Part shown: positions 1 to 6,045 of the stretch, one piece after another
Numbering within the stretch: the stretch's first letter is position 1
Layout: each line of letters begins with the position of its first letter
Assembly: GCA_036741235.1 (NCBI GenBank)
Contig: DAINSQ010000174.1
Location: forward strand, 1 to 9,859
Source of the DNA: JABWBR01 sp036741235
GTDB lineage: Bacteria > Bacteroidota > Bacteroidia > Chitinophagales > Saprospiraceae
Direction of reading: 5' to 3'
Length of the DNA: 9,859 bases
Notes under the pieces: model-generated
What the model was told of the DNA's origin: nothing
What the model saw: only the letters and a program-made list of their open reading frames with translations
The model's database searches: none
Program-made: the position numbers and the translations under genes

Positions 1-126
1 GACCTTAAGGTTTCCAAAACCTTATAAGGTCTTTACCCGGTTTTACTCAGTTGACTCAGTTCAGACCTTATAAGGTTTCCAAAACCTTATAAGGTCTTTA
101 CCCGGTTTTACTCAGTTGACCCAGTT
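1..126. repeat. Two tandem ~63 bp units with nested palindromes
   Basis: Two near-identical direct repeats lie at 1-61 and 64-126. They differ by a TA indel near the start and by one T/C change near the end. Each unit opens with an inverted repeat. In unit 2 the arms are 64-78 and 82-96, 15 bp each and perfect, around a 3-base loop (CCA). Each arm itself contains the palindrome ACCTTATAAGGT, so the motif can fold locally or as one long hairpin. The first arm of unit 1 has the shorter form ACCTTAAGGT. The rest of each unit is a shared non-palindromic tail ending in TTGAC(T/C)CAGTT. There is no U-tract after the hairpin on either strand, so it is a poor intrinsic terminator. The array may continue left of the window. 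An intergenic repeat family is the likeliest reading. Confidence 0.85.
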
Positions 127-149
127 GCCAACCCGTCACCCCATAAACC

Positions 150-662
150 CTAGCCTCCCTGCGCCAAAACCTTCGACCATCCATACCGGATCACTACCAG
201 CAGTGCAATAAAAATCAGGATGACCACTTCGAAGCGCAGGTAGGAAAATACCACGATGTGCGTACGGTCGATAAACCACATGATGGCCAGGGTGGCAGAG
301 ATCATGGTGATCAGCCCCGAGAGTTTATCAAAGCCGGGGATATAGTCGAAATCTACATTGCGGCGGATAATCAACAGGGTGGCTACCATCGACGCCACAG
401 GCAGGATTTGCGTGTAAATATCGGTGTCGAAGATACTCTGCTTTTCAAAAAGAAACAGATACACGTCGAGCGTGACGGCGAAGATACCCGGCACGCATAC
501 CAAATAAATTAAACCGGAGTAAAGGTATTTCCAAGGCGACAAGTGCCCTTCGTTTTTGCTCAATACCCCCGCCAGCCAGGCCGCAAAAGGGATGATCAAA
601 AAGAAAAACAACACATACAGGTGGTTGTCGGCCAGCAGTTGGAAGAATTCGCGTAAAGTCAT
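150..662 (-). CDS. Five-helix integral membrane protein, family not recognised
   Basis: This gene encodes 170 residues with about five hydrophobic segments, at roughly 15-34, 46-72, 84-99, 113-131 and 144-160. The short loops carry scattered charged residues, so it is very probably an inner-membrane protein. I see no catalytic motif, no cysteine cluster and no cleavable signal peptide. The ATG at 660-662 is the only convincing start and the TAG at 150-152 ends it. It lies 68 bp downstream of the E2 gene on the same strand and could be co-transcribed, although an inverted repeat occupies that spacer. That repeat also holds a weak promoter-like pair (CAAA at 726-729 and AAAACATA at 700-707, read on the minus strand). 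The function is unknown; I found no link to 2-oxoglutarate metabolism beyond proximity. Confidence 0.75.
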   Translation of the reverse strand: MTLREFFQLLADNHLYVLFFFLIIPFAAWLAGVLSKNEGHLSPWKYLYSGLIYLVCVPGIFAVTLDVYLFLFEKQSIFDTDIYTQILPVASMVATLLIIRRNVDFDYIPGFDKLSGLITMISATLAIMWFIDRTHIVVFSYLRFEVVILIFIALLVVIRYGWSKVLAQGG

Positions 663-663
663 A

Positions 664-725
664 GTTGTAGGTTATAGATTGTGGGTTGCAGGCTGGGTAA
701 AAACATACAACTTACAACCTACAAC
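664..725. repeat. TTGTAGG-type imperfect inverted repeat
   Basis: The outer 10 bp arms GTTGTAGGTT (664-673) and AACCTACAAC (716-725) are perfectly complementary. Pairing extends imperfectly to about 22 bp per arm, with five or six mismatches, around a central G/A-rich loop. The arms consist of tandem variants of a G/T heptamer (GTTGTAG, GTTGTAA). The element fills the gap between the E2 stop codon and the start of the membrane protein gene. It could act as a transcript-end hairpin, but no T-run follows it. It may simply be a low-complexity intergenic repeat. Confidence 0.6.
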
Positions 726-730
726 CAAAA

Positions 731-1990
731 TTACAAATCCAGCAGCAACCCGATCGGGTCTTCCAGCAGATTTTTCACGCGCACCAGGAATGTCACCGAA
801 GTACTGCCGTCGATAATACGGTGGTCATAGGAGAGCGCAAGGTACATCATAGGGCGGATCACGACCTGCCCATTCACAGCTACGGGGCGTTCTTTAATAG
901 CGTGCATGCCTAATATAGCCGACTGCGGTTCGTTGATGATCGGCGTGCTGAGCAGCGAACCGAAAACTCCGCCGTTAGTAATGGTGAAGGTGCCGCCTTG
1001 CATTTCTTCAATAGAAAGCGAGCCGTTGCGGGCTTTCTCCGATAATACCTTGATCTCTTTTTCGATCTCAGCGTAACTCAGCGACTCTACGTTGCGGATG
1101 GGGGGCACTACAAGTCCGTTGGGGGTAGAGATCGCCACCGAGATATCCACATAATCGTGGTAAATAATATCGTTGCCGTCGATATAGGCGTTTACGTCGG
1201 GCATTTCGAGCAGCGCTTTGGCGCAAGCCTTGGCGAAGATGGACATAAAGCCCAGTTTGATGCCATATTTTTGTACAAAACGCTCCTGGTATTTTTCGCG
1301 CAGGGCCATCACTTCGCTAAGGTCTACCTCGTTGAAGGTGGTGAGCATGGCCGTTTCGTTTTTCGCCTTCACCAGTCGGGTGGCGATAGTACGGCGCATG
1401 CGGCTCATCTTTTTGCGCTCGCTGTTGCGGCTGAAAGCCTCCTGGGCGGCGGCGACAGGCGGAGTTGCCGACACTTGCGGCGCCGGCGGAGTTGCCGGGG
1501 CTTGTTGCGGCGGCGGCGTAGATTTAGCTTCTACGGCTTTCAGGGCGTCTTCTTTGGTGATGCGACCGCCGCGACCGGTACCTGTAACATCGGCGGTAGC
1601 GACTTCATTTTCCTTGAGGATTTTGGCGGCTGCCGGCGAGGGGTGGCCTGCGGCATGCGACGCGGGTTCTGCTTTTTCGGCTGCGGGCGCCGGGGTTTGC
1701 GGCGTTGCCGAGGGAGCGGGAGCCACGGGCGGCGGCGTTTCGCCCTGGGTAACGCTGGTATCGATGCGGGCTACGAGTGCGCCGATAGACAGGTCGTCGC
1801 CGGCTTTTGCCACATGGATGAGTTTCCCGGAGGCTTCTGCCGGAAACTCCAGGGTGGCTTTGTCTGATTCGAATTCGCAGATAGCCTCATCGCGATTGAT
1901 AAAGGCGCCGTCTGCTTTGAGCCATTGCGACAGCGTCACTTCTGATATGGATTCGCCTATGACAGGCACTTTCATTTCAACGATACTCAT
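731..1990 (-). CDS. sucB: Dihydrolipoyl succinyltransferase, E2 of 2-oxoglutarate dehydrogenase
   Basis: The E2 core transfers a succinyl group from E1-bound thiamine diphosphate through a lipoyl arm to CoA, in the TCA cycle. The 419 residues show the full E2 layout. A lipoyl domain covers about 1-78, with the lipoylated lysine K44 in the ESDKA motif. A Pro/Ala linker follows at about 82-116. The E1/E3-binding domain is at about 118-150 (SPAAAKILKE, then GTGRGGRITKEDAL). A second Pro/Ala linker runs to about 190, and the acyltransferase domain reaches the end. The active-site motif DHRIIDG gives H390 and D394. TFNEVDLSEVM resembles succinyl- rather than acetyltransferases, and the length fits SucB. 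I chose the ATG at 1988-1990 because the lipoyl fold begins right after it; an in-frame extension to 2038 adds 16 unrelated residues, and M6 is a less likely alternative. No E1 or E3 gene is in the window. An alternative substrate (branched-chain or pyruvate E2) is less likely. Confidence 0.93.
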   Translation of the reverse strand: MSIVEMKVPVIGESISEVTLSQWLKADGAFINRDEAICEFESDKATLEFPAEASGKLIHVAKAGDDLSIGALVARIDTSVTQGETPPPVAPAPSATPQTPAPAAEKAEPASHAAGHPSPAAAKILKENEVATADVTGTGRGGRITKEDALKAVEAKSTPPPQQAPATPPAPQVSATPPVAAAQEAFSRNSERKKMSRMRRTIATRLVKAKNETAMLTTFNEVDLSEVMALREKYQERFVQKYGIKLGFMSIFAKACAKALLEMPDVNAYIDGNDIIYHDYVDISVAISTPNGLVVPPIRNVESLSYAEIEKEIKVLSEKARNGSLSIEEMQGGTFTITNGGVFGSLLSTPIINEPQSAILGMHAIKERPVAVNGQVVIRPMMYLALSYDHRIIDGSTSVTFLVRVKNLLEDPIGLLLDL

Positions 1991-2098
1991 ACGAATGGTT
2001 GCATTTGGTCTGCAAAATAAAATGCAATAATCCGGCAATTGGCCAAATAATACAACAACAAGGCGGAATAAATAATGTTTGCCGTGATGTATGGCGAT

Positions 2099-2143
2099 AA
2101 AAAAAACAAAGAGGCCGCTTCAACGGGTAGTTGAGGCGGCCTC
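2099..2143 (-). terminator. Rho-independent terminator of the small peptide gene
   Basis: Arms 2111-2124 and 2130-2143 are 14 bp each and complementary except for one wobble position, around a 5-base loop (2125-2129). Read on the minus strand, the hairpin is followed at once by a T-rich tract, the complement of the A-run at 2099-2110. No comparable tract lies on the plus-strand side. It sits about 40 bp beyond the stop codon of the 49-residue peptide gene and ahead of the E2 gene. It therefore separates the two transcripts. Confidence 0.85.
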
Positions 2144-2180
2144 TATTGCGGGGGGGAATTTATGAAAAACTCTTGGGCTG

Positions 2181-2330
2181 CTACTGTGGCACGATGCCAC
2201 CACAGCCGCTACCTCCCTTCTTGTCATCTTTTTTGCCTTTTTTACCCCCAATGATTTTGTCCATGTCCTTATCCTTGAGGGTTTTGAGATCGTTTTTAAG
2301 ATCTTCCAGGCTTTTCTTGGATTTTCCCAT
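2181..2330 (-). CDS. Small double-glycine-leader peptide, possible secreted peptide precursor
   Basis: This 49-residue protein has two distinct parts. Residues 1-29 form a charged, probably helical leader with regularly spaced leucines (SLEDLKNDLKTLKD), ending in DMDKIIGG with glycines at 28-29. That matches the general pattern of GG leaders cleaved by C39 peptidase-type exporters. Residues 30-49 are a Lys/Gly-rich tail with a single cysteine (C43) ending in GCGGIVPQ. I chose the ATG at 2328-2330. An in-frame ATG at 2370-2372 adds 14 residues that do not resemble a leader, and it would lie almost at the predicted transcription start. A promoter-like pair and a strong terminator frame the gene as its own unit. 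No exporter, peptidase or modification enzyme is present in the window. A bacteriocin, pheromone or RiPP precursor is inference; a plain lysine-rich small protein remains possible. Confidence 0.65.
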   Translation of the reverse strand: MGKSKKSLEDLKNDLKTLKDKDMDKIIGGKKGKKDDKKGGSGCGGIVPQ

Positions 2331-2380
2331 AGTTAACGTGTTTTGGGAATGAACCAACAAGAACTCACTCAATCATGATG

Positions 2381-2411
2381 TAAAGGTACTAATTAATCGC
2401 AAGCGCATAAA
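2381..2411 (-). promoter_or_regulatory. Candidate Bacteroidota promoter of the peptide gene
   Basis: Read on the minus strand this is TTTA (2408-2411), a 19-base spacer, then TACCTTTA (2381-2388). Each box is one base from the Bacteroidota primary sigma pattern TTTG-N19-TAnnTTTG, and the spacing is exact. It would start transcription near 2374, giving a leader of about 44 bases before the ATG at 2330. No start-site data can be read from the sequence. Confidence 0.45.
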
Positions 2412-2440
2412 CGCCGGAATCACATATTTTTAATTCGCAT

Positions 2441-2486
2441 AACAAACAAACAACTCCGTGCTGTCCGCGGAAGGGAGGGACAACGG
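2441..2486 (-). terminator. Possible terminator of the LytTR regulator gene
   Basis: Arms 2456-2466 and 2478-2486 pair over 9 bp with a 2-base bulge (2460-2461) around an 11-base loop. On the minus strand the hairpin is followed by a T-rich but interrupted tract, the complement of AACAAACAAACAACT at 2441-2455. It lies about 40 bp past the LytTR stop codon. The bulge and the broken T-run make it weaker than the terminators at 2099-2143 and 6949-6980. Confidence 0.4.
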
Positions 2487-2524
2487 TCAGAAAAAGGGGC
2501 TGCCACTGTGTCACCGGGATGGGG

Positions 2525-3295
2525 TTACCATCCTTCTTGCATCTGTCTCATTTGCTCCATAAATACCATAAAAGCGGGGCGGCGGCGGCGAGATACTTCG
2601 ATCTTGATGCCGTCGTCCATAATGAGATAACCGCCGTCGCCTTTGACAAACTTCCTCATATAGTTGAGATTGATCACGTGGCGTTTGTGCACGCGATAGA
2701 AGTTAAAAGGCGCCAGCAGGTCTTCATACGACTTGATGGTCTTGGAGGCAGTAATTCTGTCGCCGTTGTTCAGGTAGATGTGGGTATAGTTATCCTCGGC
2801 CTCGAAGCGTACGATGTCTTTGATATTGACAAAGTAGATGCCGTCGAGGGCGGAAATACTCATTTTAGTAAAGGCATTGGGGTTGTTGTAATACGCGTTG
2901 AAGACATCGAGGCGTTTCTCGGTCTGGTTGTCGCGGCGCGGGCGTATGCGCGATACGGCTTCCACCAGCGCATCGGGGTCGATGGGTTTTACGATAAAAC
3001 CTATAGAGCTGTATTCGCAGGCTTTGATAGCGTAATCCTCATAAGCTGTAACAAAGATGATATCGAAATCGACGGGGCGCAATTGGTTGAGCAATTTGAA
3101 GACCAGGCCGTCGGGCAGGTTGATATCCAGAAAGGCCACATCAGGTTTGACGCCTTGTTCGAGGAACAGATCAAGGCCTTCTTCAACCGATCCGGCCGTG
3201 CCGATAACTTCAACTTCCTCGCAATGGTCGGCCAACTGGTTTTTCAGATTGCTGATCCCGTGTTGTTCATCATCTATGATAACGGCTTTGATCAC
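2525..3295 (-). CDS. LytTR-family two-component response regulator
   Basis: This is a DNA-binding response regulator of 256 residues. The receiver domain (about 1-120) has the acidic pair D8/D9, the phospho-acceptor D57 in FLDINLPDG, T83 in FVTAYED and the conserved K103 in VKPID. A LytTR DNA-binding domain covers about 143-245, with the hallmark stretches RFEAEDNYTHIYL and FYRVHKRHVINLNYM. I chose the GTG at 3293-3295, where the protein begins VIKAVIIDDE exactly as receiver domains do. A longer frame from 3448 adds 51 residues with no receiver homology, overlaps priA and starts upstream of the predicted promoter. No LytS-type histidine kinase lies nearby, so it is an orphan within this window. 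Its target is not known; the neighbouring GG-peptide gene is one candidate. Confidence 0.92.
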   Translation of the reverse strand: MIKAVIIDDEQHGISNLKNQLADHCEEVEVIGTAGSVEEGLDLFLEQGVKPDVAFLDINLPDGLVFKLLNQLRPVDFDIIFVTAYEDYAIKACEYSSIGFIVKPIDPDALVEAVSRIRPRRDNQTEKRLDVFNAYYNNPNAFTKMSISALDGIYFVNIKDIVRFEAEDNYTHIYLNNGDRITASKTIKSYEDLLAPFNFYRVHKRHVINLNYMRKFVKGDGGYLIMDDGIKIEVSRRRRPAFMVFMEQMRQMQEGW

Positions 3296-3352
3296 GTTTA
3301 TTCGGTTTTTGTTAATAAAAGACAAGAAATTCCTGCGTGAAGAGCTACCTGG

Positions 3353-3384
3353 CAAAGCTAATGTAAAATGCTCATTTTGAGAAA
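3353..3384 (-). promoter_or_regulatory. Candidate promoter of the LytTR regulator
   Basis: Read on the minus strand, TAGCTTTG (3353-3360) is an exact match to the Bacteroidota TAnnTTTG box. A near match to the upstream box, TTTC (3381-3384), lies 20 bases before it. Transcription would begin near 3346, about 50 bases ahead of the GTG at 3295. It lies inside the priA-LytTR gap, so the regulator could be transcribed independently of priA. Confidence 0.45.
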
Positions 3385-3428
3385 TTAAATTTATAGCCGG
3401 TATTGCAGATTTTTGCAACGGTCGGTTT

Positions 3429-5927
3429 TTAATACGGATCGACATCAATATTGACCCTTACGCCTGATAGTCCTTTTTGTTGTTGCATGAGTTGAACTGC
3501 CTCTACTACGCTTTGTTTGGCATAGCTGATTTTTTGCGCCTGGCGCGGTAATTTTATCAGCAGATCTATCAAAAAATACTCTCTTACTCTGGAAATATAG
3601 GGCACTGCCGGCCCGATTACCCATTCGCCGAGGCGCTGTTTGAGCATTTGCGCCATCACTGAAGCGCCCTGGTTGACGGTTTCTGGTTTTTTGTGTTTGA
3701 GGGTGAGCCTGATGAGCCTGGTGAAGGGGGGATACTGAAAATCGTAACGCTCGCGCAATTCGCGTTCATAAAATGACAAGTAGTTATTGTTGATGACTTC
3801 TTGCAATACCGGCAATGTAGTGTTAAAAGCCTGAATGACCACCTTGCCCCGTTTGTGTTTGCGGCCCGCCCGCCCGCTCACCTGCATCATGAGTTGGAGG
3901 GCCCGCTCTGCAGCTCTGAAATCGGGAAATTGCATGAGTTGGTCAGCGCTGAGTACGCCCACTACGCCTACGTTTTCGAAGTCGAGACCTTTGGTGACCA
4001 TCTGAGTGCCTACCAGTATGTCCAGGCGATGTTCCTCGAAGTCGTTAATGAGCTGGGCGTGGGCGTTGCGCGAGCGCACGGTGTCGAGGTCCATACGGGC
4101 AATACGCGCATCAGGCAGGTAAACGGCCAGTTCGTCTTCGATTTTTTCAGTGCCGAAGCCTTGCAAGGTCAGCTTATGGCCGCCGCAGGCGGGGCATGAC
4201 TTGGGCAGTGGCGATTGGTAGCCGCAGTAGTGGCATTTGAGGCAATTGTGGGCCTTGTGGTAGGTAAGGCTCACATCACAGTTGATACATTCGGAATTCC
4301 AGCCGCAGTTGACGCAGCGATAAACGGGGGCGTAGCCGCGGCGGTTTTGAAACAGGATGGCCTGTTCTCCGCGCTCCAGGGCCGCGCGTAATTCGTCGAG
4401 CAAAACGGTAGTAAAGTGCGATTGCAGTTTGCGCTGTCTGAGTTCCGCTTTGGCGTCGACGATGACTACCTCGGGCATCTCGAGCCCGCCAAAGCGCTCC
4501 GGCATTTCTACCAGTCCGTATTTGTTTTGCCGGGCATTGTAGTAGGTTTCTACCGAGGGCGTGGCGGTGCCCAACAGCACATGGGCGCTGTGCAGGGTGG
4601 CCAGATAGATAGCTGTATCGCGGCCGTTATAGCGGGGGTTGGGGTCGTTTTGTTTGTAAGAGGGGTCGTGTTCTTCGTCTACAATGATCAGCGACAGCCG
4701 GGTAAAAGGCAGGAGAAGGGCCGAGCGGGCGCCGAGCACTACGGGTTGGCCTGCCAATACGCGGTTCCACAATTCAACGCGTTCGTTGTTGTTGAGGCGC
4801 GAGTGATAAATGCCGATCCGGTCGCCGAAAACGCGCTGCAAGCGGCTGATAATCTGTGCAGTTAGCGCAATTTCGGGCAGCAGGTACAGCACTTGCCCAC
4901 CCTCTGCAATGGCGGCCTGGATAAGCTCCATGTACACCCTGGTCTTACCGCTGCCGGTAACGCCATGAAGCAGTACCGCCTTGTTGTCGTCAAAATGCTT
5001 GCGGATGCCTGCAAGCGCTCGTATTTGCTGCTCCGACAGTGTGCTTGCTTCCTCGGTTTCTTCGTCGTAGCTGCCCAGGCGGCTGACCTCGCGGTCATAG
5101 ACCTCGAAAATGCCCTTGCCGACCATAGCCTGGATGACCGTGGCGTCAGCTTTGGCTAATTCGTAAATGGCCTGTTTTCGTATATGAGTTTCTTTTTTCG
5201 ACAATTGCACATAAGCCAGCAATGCCGCAGTTTGCCGGCTCGAGCGGGCAATTTTGTCGAAAGCTTCGCTGAGTAACTTTGAGTCGGCTTCGTAATAAGG
5301 CGTTAGCCTGACGAAGGGCACTGTTTTCGGTTTGTATTTTTCCTGGAGATCTTCTTTTAAATAAATCACCTTTTTATCGAGCAAGCGCCTGATAATGGGA
5401 TATACCGAGCGCTGATCGAGGATACTCCGCACGTCGTCGAGCGAAATTTCCCGCTGGATGCTCAGCGCTTCGGCGATGAGGTATTCTTTGTCGTCAAGCC
5501 CGGCGCCGGCATAGTGATCCTGAAAAAAAGGGCTCAATGCTATGATCGTTTCGCTGCTCAACTTGAGGTGGGCAGGTAGCGCGGCATGCATGGCTTCGCC
5601 AATGGTGCAGCAATAATAATCGGCCATCCATTGCCAGAGCTGCATTTGCAAGTGGGTCGTTACGGGTTGTTCGTCAATGACGGCCAGGATGGGTTTGGGC
5701 TGGTAGGCCTCCGGCGGCGTTTGGTGGATTTCAGCAACCACCGCGGCGTAGCGCTTGTTGCGCCCGAATTGCACTTCTACGCGCACGCCCACCTGTACCT
5801 CCGAGAGTAGTTCTTCGGGTACGAGATAGGTATAGGGTTTGGGTACGGCCAGGGGTATGACGACCGTGACGAAGGTTTGCGTGCCTGGAATGGGATGGAG
5901 TGACAAAATGGATGTACTTTGCTCCAA
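3429..5927 (-). CDS. priA: Primosomal protein N', replication-restart helicase PriA
   Basis: PriA recognises stalled or repaired forks, unwinds DNA in the 3'-5' direction and reloads the replicative helicase. The 832-residue frame has the N-terminal DNA-binding region (TVVIPLAVPKPYTYLVP at about 21-37). Walker A, GVTGSGKT, is at about 322-329 and the DEEH box at 417-420. The motif GTATPSVETY is at about 453-462. Zinc-ligand cysteines are at 538, 541, 547, 550, 565, 568, 578 and 581, with spacing as I recall it for E. coli PriA. A ninth cysteine, C562, sits just before the third pair. The C-terminal helicase motifs include VGTQMVTKGLDFENV and QVSGRAGR. The called start is TTG (5925-5927), but it lies inside a promoter-like box. 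The in-frame TTG at 5904-5906 would give 825 residues and may be the true start. The gene ends 133 bp before the LytTR gene. Confidence 0.96.
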   Translation of the reverse strand: MEQSTSILSLHPIPGTQTFVTVVIPLAVPKPYTYLVPEELLSEVQVGVRVEVQFGRNKRYAAVVAEIHQTPPEAYQPKPILAVIDEQPVTTHLQMQLWQWMADYYCCTIGEAMHAALPAHLKLSSETIIALSPFFQDHYAGAGLDDKEYLIAEALSIQREISLDDVRSILDQRSVYPIIRRLLDKKVIYLKEDLQEKYKPKTVPFVRLTPYYEADSKLLSEAFDKIARSSRQTAALLAYVQLSKKETHIRKQAIYELAKADATVIQAMVGKGIFEVYDREVSRLGSYDEETEEASTLSEQQIRALAGIRKHFDDNKAVLLHGVTGSGKTRVYMELIQAAIAEGGQVLYLLPEIALTAQIISRLQRVFGDRIGIYHSRLNNNERVELWNRVLAGQPVVLGARSALLLPFTRLSLIIVDEEHDPSYKQNDPNPRYNGRDTAIYLATLHSAHVLLGTATPSVETYYNARQNKYGLVEMPERFGGLEMPEVVIVDAKAELRQRKLQSHFTTVLLDELRAALERGEQAILFQNRRGYAPVYRCVNCGWNSECINCDVSLTYHKAHNCLKCHYCGYQSPLPKSCPACGGHKLTLQGFGTEKIEDELAVYLPDARIARMDLDTVRSRNAHAQLINDFEEHRLDILVGTQMVTKGLDFENVGVVGVLSADQLMQFPDFRAAERALQLMMQVSGRAGRKHKRGKVVIQAFNTTLPVLQEVINNNYLSFYERELRERYDFQYPPFTRLIRLTLKHKKPETVNQGASVMAQMLKQRLGEWVIGPAVPYISRVREYFLIDLLIKLPRQAQKISYAKQSVVEAVQLMQQQKGLSGVRVNIDVDPY

Positions 5928-5955
5928 ATGTAGGTGATTTTTGGGGAATGGGCAA
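5925..5955 (-). promoter_or_regulatory. Promoter-like pair overlapping the priA start
   Basis: On the minus strand, TTG (5953-5955), a 20-base spacer and TACATTTG (5925-5932) fit the Bacteroidota pattern TTTG-N19-21-TAnnTTTG, with an exact downstream box. The last three bases of that box are the TTG called as the priA start. If the promoter is real, transcription begins near 5919 and translation must start downstream, most simply at the TTG at 5904-5906. Confidence 0.5.
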
Positions 5956-5993
5956 GCGTCAGTTATGTGCTACGGGTTGTCAGTAACGGCCCT

Positions 5994-6026
5994 TGTTGTT
6001 TTTTTCTTTGTTTTTGTTTCTCTTTT
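5994..6026. other. T-rich tract between radC and priA
   Basis: A run of mainly T with scattered C and G lies on the plus strand in the 118 bp gap between the radC stop and the priA start. On the minus strand, in which both genes are transcribed, it reads as A-rich, so it cannot serve as the U-tract of a radC terminator. It begins about 40 bp upstream of the candidate priA promoter, where an A-rich element could aid transcription. That role is speculation. Confidence 0.4.
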
Positions 6027-6045
6027 AGCGTTAAGCAACGACTAA

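Noticed and set aside
1..126. Tandem repeats considered as a CRISPR fragment
   Set aside because: The two units are contiguous with no variable spacers between constant repeats, and no cas gene is in the window.
1157..2030. Long plus-strand frames opposite the E2 gene
   Set aside because: They mirror the Pro/Ala-rich linkers and catalytic domain of a clear E2 protein, giving arginine/glycine/cysteine-rich nonsense with no recognisable domain.
2186..2200. GTGGCA/TGCCAC mini-hairpin at the 3' end of the peptide gene
   Set aside because: A 6 bp stem inside coding sequence, explained by the codons; the real terminator lies further downstream.
2331..2372. 14-residue N-terminal extension of the small peptide (start at 2372)
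   Set aside because: It does not look like a leader and would start almost on the predicted transcription start; the ATG at 2330 gives a compact GG-leader layout.
2519..3340. 273-residue plus-strand frame opposite the LytTR gene
   Set aside because: It is the complement of a well-supported receiver-LytTR protein and shows no domain of its own; such antisense frames are common in GC-balanced coding DNA.
3296..3448. N-terminal extension of the LytTR regulator overlapping priA
   Set aside because: Receiver homology begins exactly at the GTG codon at 3295, and a promoter-like box lies inside the extension.
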